Below are positions 8,552-15,907 of a DNA stretch of 27,685 nt, one piece after another; position 1 is the first letter of the stretch; each line of letters starts with the position of its first letter. The notes under the pieces were generated by a model. It worked only from the letters and a program-made list of their open reading frames with translations, was not told where the DNA came from and searched no databases. The stretch lies in the NCBI RefSeq assembly GCF_050433385.1, contig NZ_JBNPXI010000038.1, positions 1 through 27,685 of the forward strand, in the 5' to 3' direction. This DNA comes from Brassicibacter mesophilus (GTDB lineage Bacteria > Bacillota > Clostridia > Tissierellales > Proteiniboraceae). A program made the position numbers and the translations under genes.

Positions 8552-9298
8552 ATGATTAATAAAAAAATTATGATGGATTGTGTATACAACCAGCTTGCCA
8601 TTGACTATAATTGCTTGCCAGATGATTTTCTAAAGGATGGTTTTATTTTTACGGAAGCAAAGAAAAATGTAGGTAGACGACCTTGGCCCTGGGTTACTCC
8701 ACGCCTAGAGATGGTCACAACAGGGCATAGTGTAGTGATAAACGCATCTGAAGATATTTTACCTTATATCCGCGAACAACTTGAAGGTAAGACACGTTAC
8801 GAAGCATTTTGCATACCTTTTGTTTACGGTATCAATCCTTATTTTCTGCCCGATATAGGTAAAATTGCTCCGTTGAGTAATCCTGGAGGATTTGAATATG
8901 AGATGGTGGAAAAACATAGCATCCACAAGCTTTACGAAATTAGTGGTTTTCACAACGCTATACAATATGACATAAGTACCCAACGTCCAGAAATGTTAGT
9001 TGCCTTAGCAAAATATAGAGGTGGCATTGTCGGTATGGCAGGAGCAAGTGCCGACTGTAAGACTATGTGGCAAATCGGAGTTGATGTTTTACTGCCCTAC
9101 AGAGGTAGAGGACTTGCCGCTTCTCTTGTAAATATGCTGACACTTGAAATATTGAACCGTGGATATATTCCATATTATAGTACAGATTGCAGCAATGTGA
9201 TCTCACAGCATGTTGCAGTCCGAGCAGGTTATATCCCTGCATGGGCGCATTGTTATAAAACGAGGTTTGACGATATATTGACACTTTCTACGCGTTGA
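8552..9298 (+). CDS. GNAT-family N-acetyltransferase
   Basis: The 248-aa product has a C-terminal GNAT fold. The acetyl-CoA-binding motif A reads IGVDVLLPYRGRGLAASLVN, with the R-G-x-G-L-A pyrophosphate loop at about residues 185-190, preceded by a beta strand carrying GGIVGMAGAS. The N-terminal half (LPDDFLKDGFIFTEAKKNVG, then VTPRLEMVTTGHSVVINAS) is a family-specific extension seen in larger single-gene acetyltransferases. The substrate cannot be read from sequence; a small molecule or antibiotic is possible. It stands alone, with about 300 bp gaps on both sides, which is cassette-like. The ATG start follows AAGGGGAATAAGTTT. Confidence 0.85.
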   Translation: MINKKIMMDCVYNQLAIDYNCLPDDFLKDGFIFTEAKKNVGRRPWPWVTPRLEMVTTGHSVVINASEDILPYIREQLEGKTRYEAFCIPFVYGINPYFLPDIGKIAPLSNPGGFEYEMVEKHSIHKLYEISGFHNAIQYDISTQRPEMLVALAKYRGGIVGMAGASADCKTMWQIGVDVLLPYRGRGLAASLVNMLTLEILNRGYIPYYSTDCSNVISQHVAVRAGYIPAWAHCYKTRFDDILTLSTR

Positions 9299-9410
9299 AG
9301 ATGTTAATTTCAAGTAAACGTATAAAATTTTGTTTTGTAATCTTCTTATATTATGTGATAAATATCAGTTTTTGGTATTGATGATTTAAGCATTAGTGGT
9401 GTTTGACTTC

Positions 9411-9529
9411 AGCTAACAAAATGTCCCCATTCGTTGTGACTCTTATGGGTCAAGCTTTCGAAGAAGCCACAACACATTTTCCAAGTATATGAGTAGCTTG
9501 GAAAACGTCGGGGACATGAAACGTTATGT
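9411..9529 (+). repeat. attC-like imperfect palindrome
   Basis: The outer arms are AGCTAAC (9411-9417) + ATGTCCCC (9421-9428) against GGGGACAT (9510-9517) + GTTATGT (9523-9529). The spacers are 3 and 5 nt. Inside are TTGTG/CACAA (9434-9438/9468-9472) and a perfect 9-bp stem TTTTCCAAG/CTTGGAAAA (9477-9485/9497-9505). The two-box arms with unequal spacers and a variable centre resemble integron attC sites. The right box does not fit GTTRRRY exactly. It lies between two single + strand genes, as a cassette site would. Confidence 0.5.
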
Positions 9530-9588
9530 GTAGTTATTTTTGATAATGAGATGTAATTAGTAATTAATGATTATCATGGGGGGATAGT

Positions 9589-10074
9589 ATGGCACGTAAG
9601 AATATTGATAGAAAGGTTAGAGAGCTTAACAAGGATTTTTCCATGACAAGTACAGAAGGCAAGATTAGAGAAAATCTTGCTATTGTAAAATTATTGAAAG
9701 AAGGATATGGGGTTTTATTGCCGGTTGTTGACGTTAGATATGATATTATTGCTGAACGATATCCTAAATTTATGAGGATACAAGTAAAAAATCTTAAACT
9801 AGAATATAAGAAGGTGCCTGAACAGCCTTTATCAATAGATCAGTTTGTTATTAGAGCTTTCTCTAGTCCAAGAGGGGAAAAGACTACATATAGTAAGGAT
9901 GACACAGATTTTGTTATGGGCATTAATATTGATACTGAAGATTTTGCAATAATTCCAGTGGAAAACATACCATCTAGTGGAGTTATAAAAATATCTGAAA
10001 AGTGTGATAGAAAAGATTATTTTAACTCTTTTAAAGCATTAGTAGAATTTGAACTAAACACAAGCGAGAGGTAG
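9589..10074 (+). CDS. Small PD-(D/E)XK nuclease-like protein
   Basis: The 161-aa product begins after GGGGGGATAGT. It reads like a compact PD-(D/E)XK fold: an N-terminal helix with Glu (TEGKIRENLAIVKLLKEGYG), then VVDVRYDIIAE with a candidate catalytic Asp, then the MRIQVKN strand (Q-V-K), where Lys completes the D...QxK pattern. Similar short proteins are annotated as group-I-intron-type or stand-alone PD-(D/E)XK endonucleases and also occur in cassette arrays. The active site is inferred from spacing alone. No partner methylase is nearby, so a classical restriction-modification pair is not supported. Confidence 0.6.
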   Translation: MARKNIDRKVRELNKDFSMTSTEGKIRENLAIVKLLKEGYGVLLPVVDVRYDIIAERYPKFMRIQVKNLKLEYKKVPEQPLSIDQFVIRAFSSPRGEKTTYSKDDTDFVMGINIDTEDFAIIPVENIPSSGVIKISEKCDRKDYFNSFKALVEFELNTSER

Positions 10075-10086
10075 ATTGTTTACTAG

Positions 10087-10114
10087 ATGACCACACATAA
10101 CACTACATGGTCGT
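10087..10114 (+). repeat. Hairpin after the PD-(D/E)XK-like gene
   Basis: ATGACCA (10087-10093) pairs with TGGTCGT (10108-10114) with one G-U pair, around CACATAACACTACA. There is no long T tract, so it is a weak terminator at best. It could be the end of a cassette-like site. Confidence 0.35.
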
Positions 10115-10249
10115 TTGTCAGCAAATACACTGATGTTTAGAAATATTGGATACTAAAACTTTCGAAAATGAATGATACCTTATAATAAGAAAAGTACCAG
10201 TCAAAATAAATTCAATTAGTTTATCATTTAGACTAATTACCTGTCATAT

Positions 10250-10735
10250 TTAATAGTCTTGTATATCATCAAGTTGTGCTAAAAGGTTGTAGTGTTCCCT
10301 TGAAGGACATAGAGTTTCTTTTTCCCAGCGAAGTATGGTCTTTCTATGTACCCCCATGAGTTTACTAAACAGCTCCTGAGTCAGATTTAATTTTTTACGA
10401 ATACTTTTTATTTTATAGCCATATTCAGAAGCAATAAAAGCTAAATAATCATCATAGAGTAGAGAAGGATCTACTCTAATAGCTTTAGTAATTTTATTGC
10501 ATATATCTAATGAGTGTTTACATTGATTATTTTCATATCTTTTTATAGTACATACATCAGTTCCAGCTATAGCAGCAACTTCTTCCTGTAAAAGTCCATG
10601 AGATAATCTATAGAATCTAATGCGGCCACCTACAGTAGTTAAATCTGAAATTCCTAATAAAATATCAAAATCATGTTTATGATAAAATGTTTCCGTAACA
10701 ACAGTATAGCTAATGAAATGCTTATAACAATACAT
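10250..10735 (-). pseudogene. XRE-family (double HTH) regulator, N-terminally truncated
   Basis: Two Cro/CI-type helix-turn-helix domains are visible. One is GGRIRFYRLSHGLLQEEVAA to about DPSLLYDD, and the second is IKSIRKKLNLTQELFSKLMG to LRWEKETLCPS. They are preceded by FDILLGISDL, which resembles the end of another XRE domain (the usual D-Y-L-L-G linker). No ATG, GTG or TTG codon lies near that point. The nominal start at 10735 falls in DNA that, on the + strand, reads as a SigK-like remnant. The 5' end therefore appears to have been replaced at a recombination junction around 10680-10690. It may be non-functional, or it may be translated from the chance upstream ATG. The regulatory target is unknown. 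Confidence 0.65.
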
Positions 10736-11068
10736 TCATGTAAAAAAACAAAATCAGAAGCATCTTCACAAGATCCTATAGAGTAGATAAAGAAGGCAAT
10801 GAGAGATATACTAGGAACTGAACCTGATGAGGTAATAGACGAAGTTGACCCCAAAATTCAAGTAAAAAAGTTATATGGAAAAATGAATAAAGTATTAAAG
10901 GATAGAGGAAAGACAATCATTGAGCTAAGATATGGCTTAGCAAACGGAGGCTGTAAAACACAACGAGAGATAGCAAATATGCTAGGAATATCTAGATCAT
11001 ACGTTTCAAGAATAGAAAAAAGAGCAATAAAAAAGCTTAATAAGAAGGCATTAAATCTAGGTAATTAA
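10661..11068 (+). pseudogene. SigK-like sporulation sigma factor remnant
   Basis: The open part 10799-11068 (89 aa) encodes sigma regions 3-4: DILGTEPDEV, IIELRYGLANGG, and the region 4.2 helix-turn-helix KTQREIANMLGISRSYVSRI, as in SigK. The same frame upstream still reads SIANEMLITIHSCKKTKSEASSQDPI (10703-10780 approximately), matching region 2.4 and the linker of SigK. It then meets TAG at 10784. Around that stop the SigK linker residues VDKEGNE are readable in the +1 frame (10783-10803), so a small out-of-frame deletion removed a few codons. Region 2.1-2.3 and the promoter are missing. This is a decayed partial copy. It is comparable to the spoIIIC half of a split sigK, but no recombinase or matching half is in the window. 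Confidence 0.75.
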
Positions 11069-11179
11069 ATAAATAACATAATAAATACTGCGAGATTGTT
11101 TGTAGTGTTTTTTTTGTAACCCAAAATTTACTCGGTTGTGGTACAATATGTAATTAGTGGAAGGCATCTATAAGCAGAA

Positions 11180-11244
11180 ATTCCTGAACAATGGTTCGCA
11201 AGCCTATCTATATTGGAATAAAAAACGAACTATGATTCGGGAAT
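11180..11244 (+). repeat. Long imperfect hairpin upstream of tmrB-like gene
   Basis: ATTCCTGAA (11180-11188) pairs with TTCGGGAAT (11236-11244). A 5x5 internal loop follows, then GTTCG (11194-11198) pairs with CGAAC (11226-11230). The terminal loop is 27 nt. It lies 60 bp before the coding start. It could be a regulatory leader or a cassette-junction palindrome. Confidence 0.45.
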
Positions 11245-11302
11245 GCAATAGCTAGTCGAAAAACAATGCTAGGTTTTAAAATACAACACAGGGAGGTTCT
11301 GC

Positions 11303-11863
11303 ATGATAATATGGATTAATGGTACTTTTGGATGTGGGAAAACTAGTGTATCTAATGAATTAAATAAACGGTTAGAAAATTCATATGTTTATGATCCTGA
11401 AGAAGTAGGATTTTTTATCCGTAAAAATATTCCAGCAGACTTAAAAAATGATGATTTTCAAAATTTTTACCTTTGGAGAGAATTTAATTATAGTATGCTT
11501 TCATATATTAGTACAAATTTTAAAGGAATAATTATTGTACCTATGACGATTATAAATGAACAGTATTTTGATGAAATTGTAGGCAAGCTAAAGTCAGATG
11601 GGTTGATAATTATGCATTTTACATTACTTGCTAGTAAAGATACTTTGTTAGAGAGGCTAAATCGTCGCGGTGATGGAGAAAACTCATGGATTAACAATCG
11701 AATTGACAAGTGTATTCAATCTCTTGATAGTGAATATTTTAAGGAACATATAATAACTGATGAAAAAACAATTGAAGAAGTGGCTGAGATAATAGCAAAT
11801 TCTTGTAGTCTAAACTTACTACCTAAAAAAGATATGACAAATGAAGAAGATACAAGAAAGTAG
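11303..11863 (+). CDS. TmrB-like P-loop ATPase (AAA_33 type)
   Basis: The 186-aa product opens with INGTFGCGKTS, a Walker A loop (residues 5-15), followed by YVYDPEEVGFFIRKN, which is characteristic of the tunicamycin-resistance protein TmrB family. A kinase-like LLERLNRRGDG motif, with lid-type arginines, is at about 116-126. TmrB in Bacillus is a nucleotide-binding protein proposed to bind tunicamycin. Relatives are mostly uncharacterised and may be small-molecule kinases. The start ATG has GGGAGGTTCTGC upstream. It is a stand-alone gene with structured gaps before and after it. Actual resistance is not shown by the sequence. Confidence 0.8.
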   Translation: MIIWINGTFGCGKTSVSNELNKRLENSYVYDPEEVGFFIRKNIPADLKNDDFQNFYLWREFNYSMLSYISTNFKGIIIVPMTIINEQYFDEIVGKLKSDGLIIMHFTLLASKDTLLERLNRRGDGENSWINNRIDKCIQSLDSEYFKEHIITDEKTIEEVAEIIANSCSLNLLPKKDMTNEEDTRK

Positions 11864-11923
11864 AAATAAATTTCTTTAATTAATTTAAATTATATTTAAG
11901 TAGGATAGCCTGCATTGTTCATC

Positions 11924-12048
11924 GGCTAACAGTGTGTTTGAAACATCTTCCAACCTAAGACCTAAAGGTACAGCTGGTGCATTAGCACTTAATCAGAGCA
12001 TGAGCGCCTCCTTTTAGAGGTGGGGGGACGTCGCAAACGCGGTAACGG
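11924..12048 (+). repeat. attC-like structured gap
   Basis: GGCTAAC (11924-11930) and GTGTTTG (11934-11940) face CAAACGC (12034-12040) and GGTAACGG (12041-12048). GTGTTTG/CAAACGC pair over 7 bp with one G-U pair. Inner stems include GTGC-ATTA-GCAC (around 11973-11984) and CGCCTC/GAGGTG (around 12005-12022). The outer boxes pair poorly, so any attC would be degenerate. Confidence 0.35.
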
Positions 12049-12115
12049 TATACGTAATTTTGTGATAAAAGGTTGAGTGTTTATTAAAATATGTAGATGG
12101 TATAGGGGGAAAAAA

Positions 12116-12658
12116 ATGAATTTTAAATTTGTTGCAATGAATGGGGATTATGCACGAGAAATGATTAATAATTGGAGATACGAGAATGAATTTTCAATTT
12201 ATGATTATGTAAATGAAAAAGAGTGTTTACTTGAAGCTGAAAATTGGGGAGTTACAAGATTTGCTGTTTTAAATAAAGATGAGGAATTAATTGGTGAATT
12301 AACAACAGAGTTTTTTCGAGAGGTTGACAAAGATTCAGAAGATGATGGATACGTTGATATACATACTGTTAACGATAATCCAGATAAAATTTACGAAATG
12401 TGGATTGGATTCGGCTTAAAACCAAATTTAACAGGAAGAGGAATTGGAAAGGAATTTGTTTCTGAATGTCTTAATTTTGCAGTAAAATTTCATAACTATA
12501 AAGGTGATCATGTAAGATTGGGTGTAGCAGAGTTTAATAAGAGAGCAATTAAAACATATGAAAGAGTAGGATTTCAAGTATATGATACTTGTGATGGAGA
12601 AATTGCAGGAAGAGAAATGAATATTTTATGGATGAAAAAAGCAGTATGCAATGAATAA
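12116..12658 (+). CDS. GNAT-family N-acetyltransferase
   Basis: The 180-aa product starts at ATG 12116, after TAGGGGGAAAAAA. The frame is also open from GTG 12077, without a better site. The order of motifs is typical of RimJ/AacA-type GNATs: an N-terminal MNFKFVAMNGDYAREMINNW, a central strand RFAVLNKDEELIGELTTEFF, then the acetyl-CoA motif GLKPNLTGRGIGKEFVSECL with Q/R-x-x-G-x-G replaced by T-G-R-G-I-G, and YERVGFQVYDT at the C-terminus. Such proteins acetylate amino groups of small molecules or peptides. The substrate here is unknown. It is flanked by palindrome-rich gaps and followed by an IS110-type element in opposite orientation. Confidence 0.85.
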   Translation: MNFKFVAMNGDYAREMINNWRYENEFSIYDYVNEKECLLEAENWGVTRFAVLNKDEELIGELTTEFFREVDKDSEDDGYVDIHTVNDNPDKIYEMWIGFGLKPNLTGRGIGKEFVSECLNFAVKFHNYKGDHVRLGVAEFNKRAIKTYERVGFQVYDTCDGEIAGREMNILWMKKAVCNE

Positions 12659-12828
12659 TTAACTTTGGAAATACATTATCGGAAGACAGAATATCCTTAT
12701 TTCATAATCTTATAATAAATATTTTAGAACAAATAAAGTAGATTTACTCAAAATGTAATGGCTAAAACTACGTATAAACCAGCTAATGGTTGTCAAGGGT
12801 TTTTTGAAAAAAAGTAGAATATAGTAAA

Positions 12829-12853
12829 AATAGGCATAGTAAACAAGCCTATT
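12829..12853. terminator. Hairpin downstream of IS110 transposase
   Basis: AATAGGC (12829-12835) pairs perfectly with GCCTATT (12847-12853). It lies beyond the 3' end of the minus-strand transposase and may be a terminator or part of the element's end. Confidence 0.4.
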
Positions 12854-12901
12854 AAAAAATAGGTTTTAAAAGTGCTACTGCAAGGTAATAATCTATACTA
12901 A

Positions 12902-14131
12902 TTAATGATTTAAATTAAATGTTTTACCGCTCTTTAAGATAGCATAAATAATCCTTAATAATTTGTTAGAAGTAGCAATAATAGCTACTTTAGAAGGCTT
13001 TCCTTCAGCTATTTTTTTATCATAATAAGCTCTTAATGTAGTATTTGCATATCCACTAGACCTTCTATAAATTCCAGCACACGTAGATTGATATAAAGCC
13101 TTTCTAAGATATGTTGATCCACGTTTAGATATTTTGTTGTTAGAAGCTCTAAAGGTTCCCGATTGATAAACAGATGGATCAATTCCAGCGAATGCCACAA
13201 TCTGTTTTTCAGTAGGGAATCTAGTAATATCACCGATCTCTGAGAGAATAGTAGAGGCTGTCATATCTCCAACTCCAGGAATGGATAGGAGAAGTTCATA
13301 GCTAGGAGAAAGCTTAGCGAAATTAATCATTTGATCCCGTATATCAGTCAATATACTTTGTATGCAAGTGAGTAAATTAATATATTGCTCCAAAGCATAA
13401 ACATTAGACTGCTGGGACGTATTATCAGGTAAGCTTTCTTTGGCAGTCTCTACTATTAGCTTAGCTTTTTCAACAGACCATGATTTGGCTCTACCACGTA
13501 CTCTAAGATGTTGTACAAGCTCTTCAAAATTAGCATTTAACACATCTTCAGGAGTATTAAAATTAGAAAGAAAATTAAGAGAGATCTTGCTAGATACAGA
13601 AGAAAAGAGCTTATCATAATTAGGAAAAACAACATCTAAAATACTTCTTAACCTAAGGATAGCTTCAGTGTAGAGAAAATTAAAACCCTCATAATGTCGA
13701 CAGGCAGTTCTCAGATTGCTAATAATACTGTCAGGCAATTTAGCAGGAACAAAGCTATTAAGGTAGTATACTTTAGCGATTCTATTAGTATCAACAGGAT
13801 CAGTTTTAACCTTACGAATAGTCTTTTTCTTAAGCTCATGCGTCTGAAGTGGATTTAGTACTATCACATCATAACCATGGCTCATAAAATATGAAGTGAT
13901 AGGCTTAGAGTAATTACCTGTAGCTTCAAGAACTATACTTGGCTCTGTGCCTGTAATATTCTCCATTTCATTAAGTAAAGATAAAAGGTTTTTAAGATCA
14001 TTTGGAGAATGGTTAAACTTAAAAGGCTTAGAAAAAGGTCTGGAATTAGAAAGAAAAGCAGCAGCATAACTATTAGATTTTGAAACATCAATAGATAAAA
14101 TTGGATTCGATGTGGGATAATGATAATCCTG
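12902..14131 (-). mobile_element. IS110-family transposase (DEDD), frame lacks a normal start codon
   Basis: Read on the minus strand, the frame runs from about 14131 to 12902, up to 409 aa. The N-terminal RuvC-like DEDD domain shows PTSNPILSIDVSKS (first Asp), VLEATGNYSKP (Glu) and KTDPVDTNRIA (Asp pair). The C-terminal Transposase_20 domain shows LLSIPGVGDMTAS and GIDPSVYQSG, followed by KISKRGSTYLRKAL with the conserved Ser region. Between the in-frame TAA (14132-14134) and the first catalytic Asp there is no ATG, GTG or TTG. The first ATG, at 13966, would skip the catalytic Asp. Either a rare start codon is used or the start was lost. IS110 elements have no long terminal inverted repeats and recombine through a bridge RNA. 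The boundaries could not be set. Confidence 0.85.
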
Positions 14132-14515
14132 TTAAGTATTCTAAGAGCCAAAGCACATGCCTCAGCTAACTGAGTGGTGGCATGTCTGTTGAGGATATGA
14201 GTTATTTATGTCAGTAAACAAGCTGCCTGTAACGCTGACGCACGTCTTGAGTGCGAAACGTTAGTATGCCAAGCGAAGCTTGGCACTTCTGATATGGTGA
14301 ACCATACTATGAATAACTGCGGTTTTATTTGGAATTAAATATTATTAATACATAAAATTAAAAGTTAAGAGATTATATTAAAGTAGTTACAATTAATCAA
14401 GGCAAGAACTGTCTCAAATGTAATCTTTCAGTAGGTAAAGCGAACTTAGTGTCATGAAAGAAAGAGTTAGGCCAAAGACTATGCAAGTTCCATTATTAAA
14501 AGAAGGAGAATAAAA
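14132..14515 (-). other. Gap upstream of IS110 transposase: palindromes and possible bridge RNA region
   Basis: No protein gene was seen. Four hairpins occur: 14157-14183 (CTCAG/CTGAG with outer ATGC/GCAT); 14230-14263 (TAACG..CGCAC/GTGCG..CGTTA, attC-like); TGCCAAGC-GAA-GCTTGGCA (14267-14285); and TATGGT-GA-ACCATA (14293-14306). The minus-strand segment next to the transposase is where IS110-subgroup elements encode their bridge RNA. The GAAACGTTA at 14255-14263 also occurs at 9518-9526. Confidence 0.45.
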
Positions 14516-15055
14516 TTGAAGAAATATATTCCAAATATACTTTCTGTACTAAGAATTATATGTTCTGTTTTATTGATATTATTTATAAATGACCGGATTG
14601 GCTTTGTTTTTCTTTACTTTGTGATAGGTTTAACAGATATACTTGACGGCTTTATAGCAAGAAAATTTAAGTTAGAAAGTGAGTTTGGTGCAAGACTAGA
14701 TTCATTTGCTGATTTTATCTTTTATATAATGCTAGTTTTTATATTTACAAAATTATATTCTTCAATTATTCTAGTGAATTATAAGGTGGCACTAGTAGGG
14801 ATAGTTTTTATTCGTTTATTAAATTTGTTACTTACTAAATTAAAATATAAAAAATTTGTATTCGTGCATACCATAGTGAACAAGATATCAGGCGTTTTAT
14901 TATATTTTTTACCTGTAATTATTTTATTTAAACAAAGTGATATTATTATATGGATTACATTGGCATTTGTCTTTATTGCTGCTATAGAAGAATTATTAAT
15001 TACAATAAAATATTCAGAAGTTAAGCTCAATCGTAAAAGTATATTTTATGAGTAG
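14516..15055 (+). CDS. CDP-alcohol phosphatidyltransferase family protein
   Basis: The 179-aa integral membrane enzyme starts at TTG 14516, after AGAAGGAGAA. It contains the complete family signature D-x2-D-G-x2-A-R-x8-G-x3-D-x3-D, from DILDGFIARK to LDSFAD at about residues 42-67. These residues bind the metal ions and the CDP-alcohol. About five hydrophobic segments surround it, as expected for this family. Members transfer a phosphatidyl or related group from a CDP-alcohol to an acceptor alcohol; phosphatidylglycerophosphate synthase is one example. This copy is somewhat diverged and sits alone among accessory genes, so it is probably not the housekeeping PgsA. The acceptor cannot be deduced. 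Confidence 0.85.
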   Translation: MKKYIPNILSVLRIICSVLLILFINDRIGFVFLYFVIGLTDILDGFIARKFKLESEFGARLDSFADFIFYIMLVFIFTKLYSSIILVNYKVALVGIVFIRLLNLLLTKLKYKKFVFVHTIVNKISGVLLYFLPVIILFKQSDIIIWITLAFVFIAAIEELLITIKYSEVKLNRKSIFYE

Positions 15056-15389
15056 CGCATGGTCCATAGACTAGCATGGAGCTAGTAACATTTAGTCTGC
15101 TGTTTAGAAGTGGGACAAAGGGCTACTTATTGTTAGGATGTGAGAGTCGCGGGGACGGTTCTAACGACTCGTTATTTGAAATAGCAAGACCTTGATACAA
15201 CAAGGAAATAGAGATTTTAAAGTGTAAAACTATAAACCAAATTAAATGATAATAAAATATATGTTTATTATGGTAGAAATTCTATATAAAATAAGAACTG
15301 AAAAAACACAAACAGTAGCTTTTAGTTATAGTAGTGATTATTTTATTTATACGTAGTACTATTAATGTCTATATTACTATAATTTAATG
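15056..15389. other. Intergenic gap with REP-like palindrome
   Basis: No gene was seen. Next to the phosphatidyltransferase gene are AGACTA...TAGTCT arms (15067-15096) and GGGACAAAGGG (15112-15122). They are followed by the palindrome at 15144-15170. The rest is AT-rich, without recognisable features. Confidence 0.5.
15144..15170. repeat. REP-like palindrome GAGTCG...CGACTC
   Basis: GAGTCG (15144-15149) and CGACTC (15165-15170) enclose CGGGGACGGTTCTAA. The right half GGTTCT-N3-GACTCGTT (15157-15173) recurs at 16834-16850 with identical spacing. Sequences of the GGGGACGGTTCT type are, to my knowledge, dispersed repeats in Clostridia. Confidence 0.5.
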
Positions 15390-15743
15390 TTAATCCATAT
15401 ATTTTTTACCCCAAAGACAAAGTTCAGTCAATACATTTTCTAATGATTTACCTCTATCTGTAGGTATATACTCTACCTTAGGGGGGATTGTTGCATAGGC
15501 AATTCTTTCAATAAGGCTATCCTTTTCTAAATTTTTCAATTCTTGAGATAGTACTTTATGACTTATATTTGGTACAGACCTTTTTAGTTGACCATATCTT
15601 ATGGGATAATCTTTCAATATATGCCATAAGATTATTGCTCTCCATTTACTTCCAATTACAGTCATTGCAAATCCTATCGAACATTTAAAATCCTTTTGCC
15701 TTTTATTTTGGTTTGGGAATTTTTTAATAATGTCTTTATCCAT
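15390..15743 (-). CDS. HxlR-family winged helix-turn-helix regulator
   Basis: The 117-aa product matches the HxlR family. It has an N-terminal Cys in CSIGFAMTVIGSKWRAIILW, the recognition region YGQLKRSVPNISHKVLSQEL and the wing region ERIAYATIPPKVEYIPTDRG. The conserved Cys (about residue 22) is the residue used for redox or electrophile sensing in YodB/HypR-type members; that role here is inference. The gene is divergent from phzF, with 164 bp between the two starts. This arrangement usually means that the regulator controls both itself and its neighbour. A candidate operator lies in the intergenic region. Confidence 0.88.
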   Translation of the reverse strand: MDKDIIKKFPNQNKRQKDFKCSIGFAMTVIGSKWRAIILWHILKDYPIRYGQLKRSVPNISHKVLSQELKNLEKDSLIERIAYATIPPKVEYIPTDRGKSLENVLTELCLWGKKYMD

Positions 15744-15766
15744 AGGCTACCTTCTTTCCAAATAGT

Positions 15767-15793
15767 AAGTATCTGAGTAAAAAGTGCATACTT
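15767..15793. promoter_or_regulatory. Candidate HxlR operator
   Basis: The inverted repeat AAGTAT (15767-15772) and ATACTT (15788-15793), with a 15-nt spacer, sits between the divergent hxlR-type and phzF genes. YodB-type regulators recognise TACT/AGTA inverted repeats, and TACT/AGTA cores are present in both arms. Assignment is by position and symmetry only. Confidence 0.4.
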
Positions 15794-15907
15794 GTAGTTG
15801 AATTCCAATGAAACTATAATTTATTATATAATATCTAGATATAAATTTATACAAAAAAGAAAACGATTATGATCTATAGATTTATAATAAACTTAGGAGG
15901 AAAAATC

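Noticed and set aside
9411..9529. The palindrome as a simple rho-independent terminator
   Set aside because: It is about 120 nt long with several separate stems, and no T tract follows the right arm.
10654..10854. 66-aa minus-strand ORF near the sigK remnant
   Set aside because: It is antisense to the recognisable SigK-like remnant and has no family features.
11193..11210. GGTTCGCAAGCC, T-arm-like sequence
   Set aside because: No acceptor stem, anticodon arm or correct spacing for a tRNA. The bases are part of the larger hairpin.
13933..14151. 72-aa minus-strand ORF overlapping the IS110 5' end
   Set aside because: It is a different frame over the true transposase N-terminus (PTSNPILSIDVSKS) and has a Leu/Ile-rich nonsense composition.
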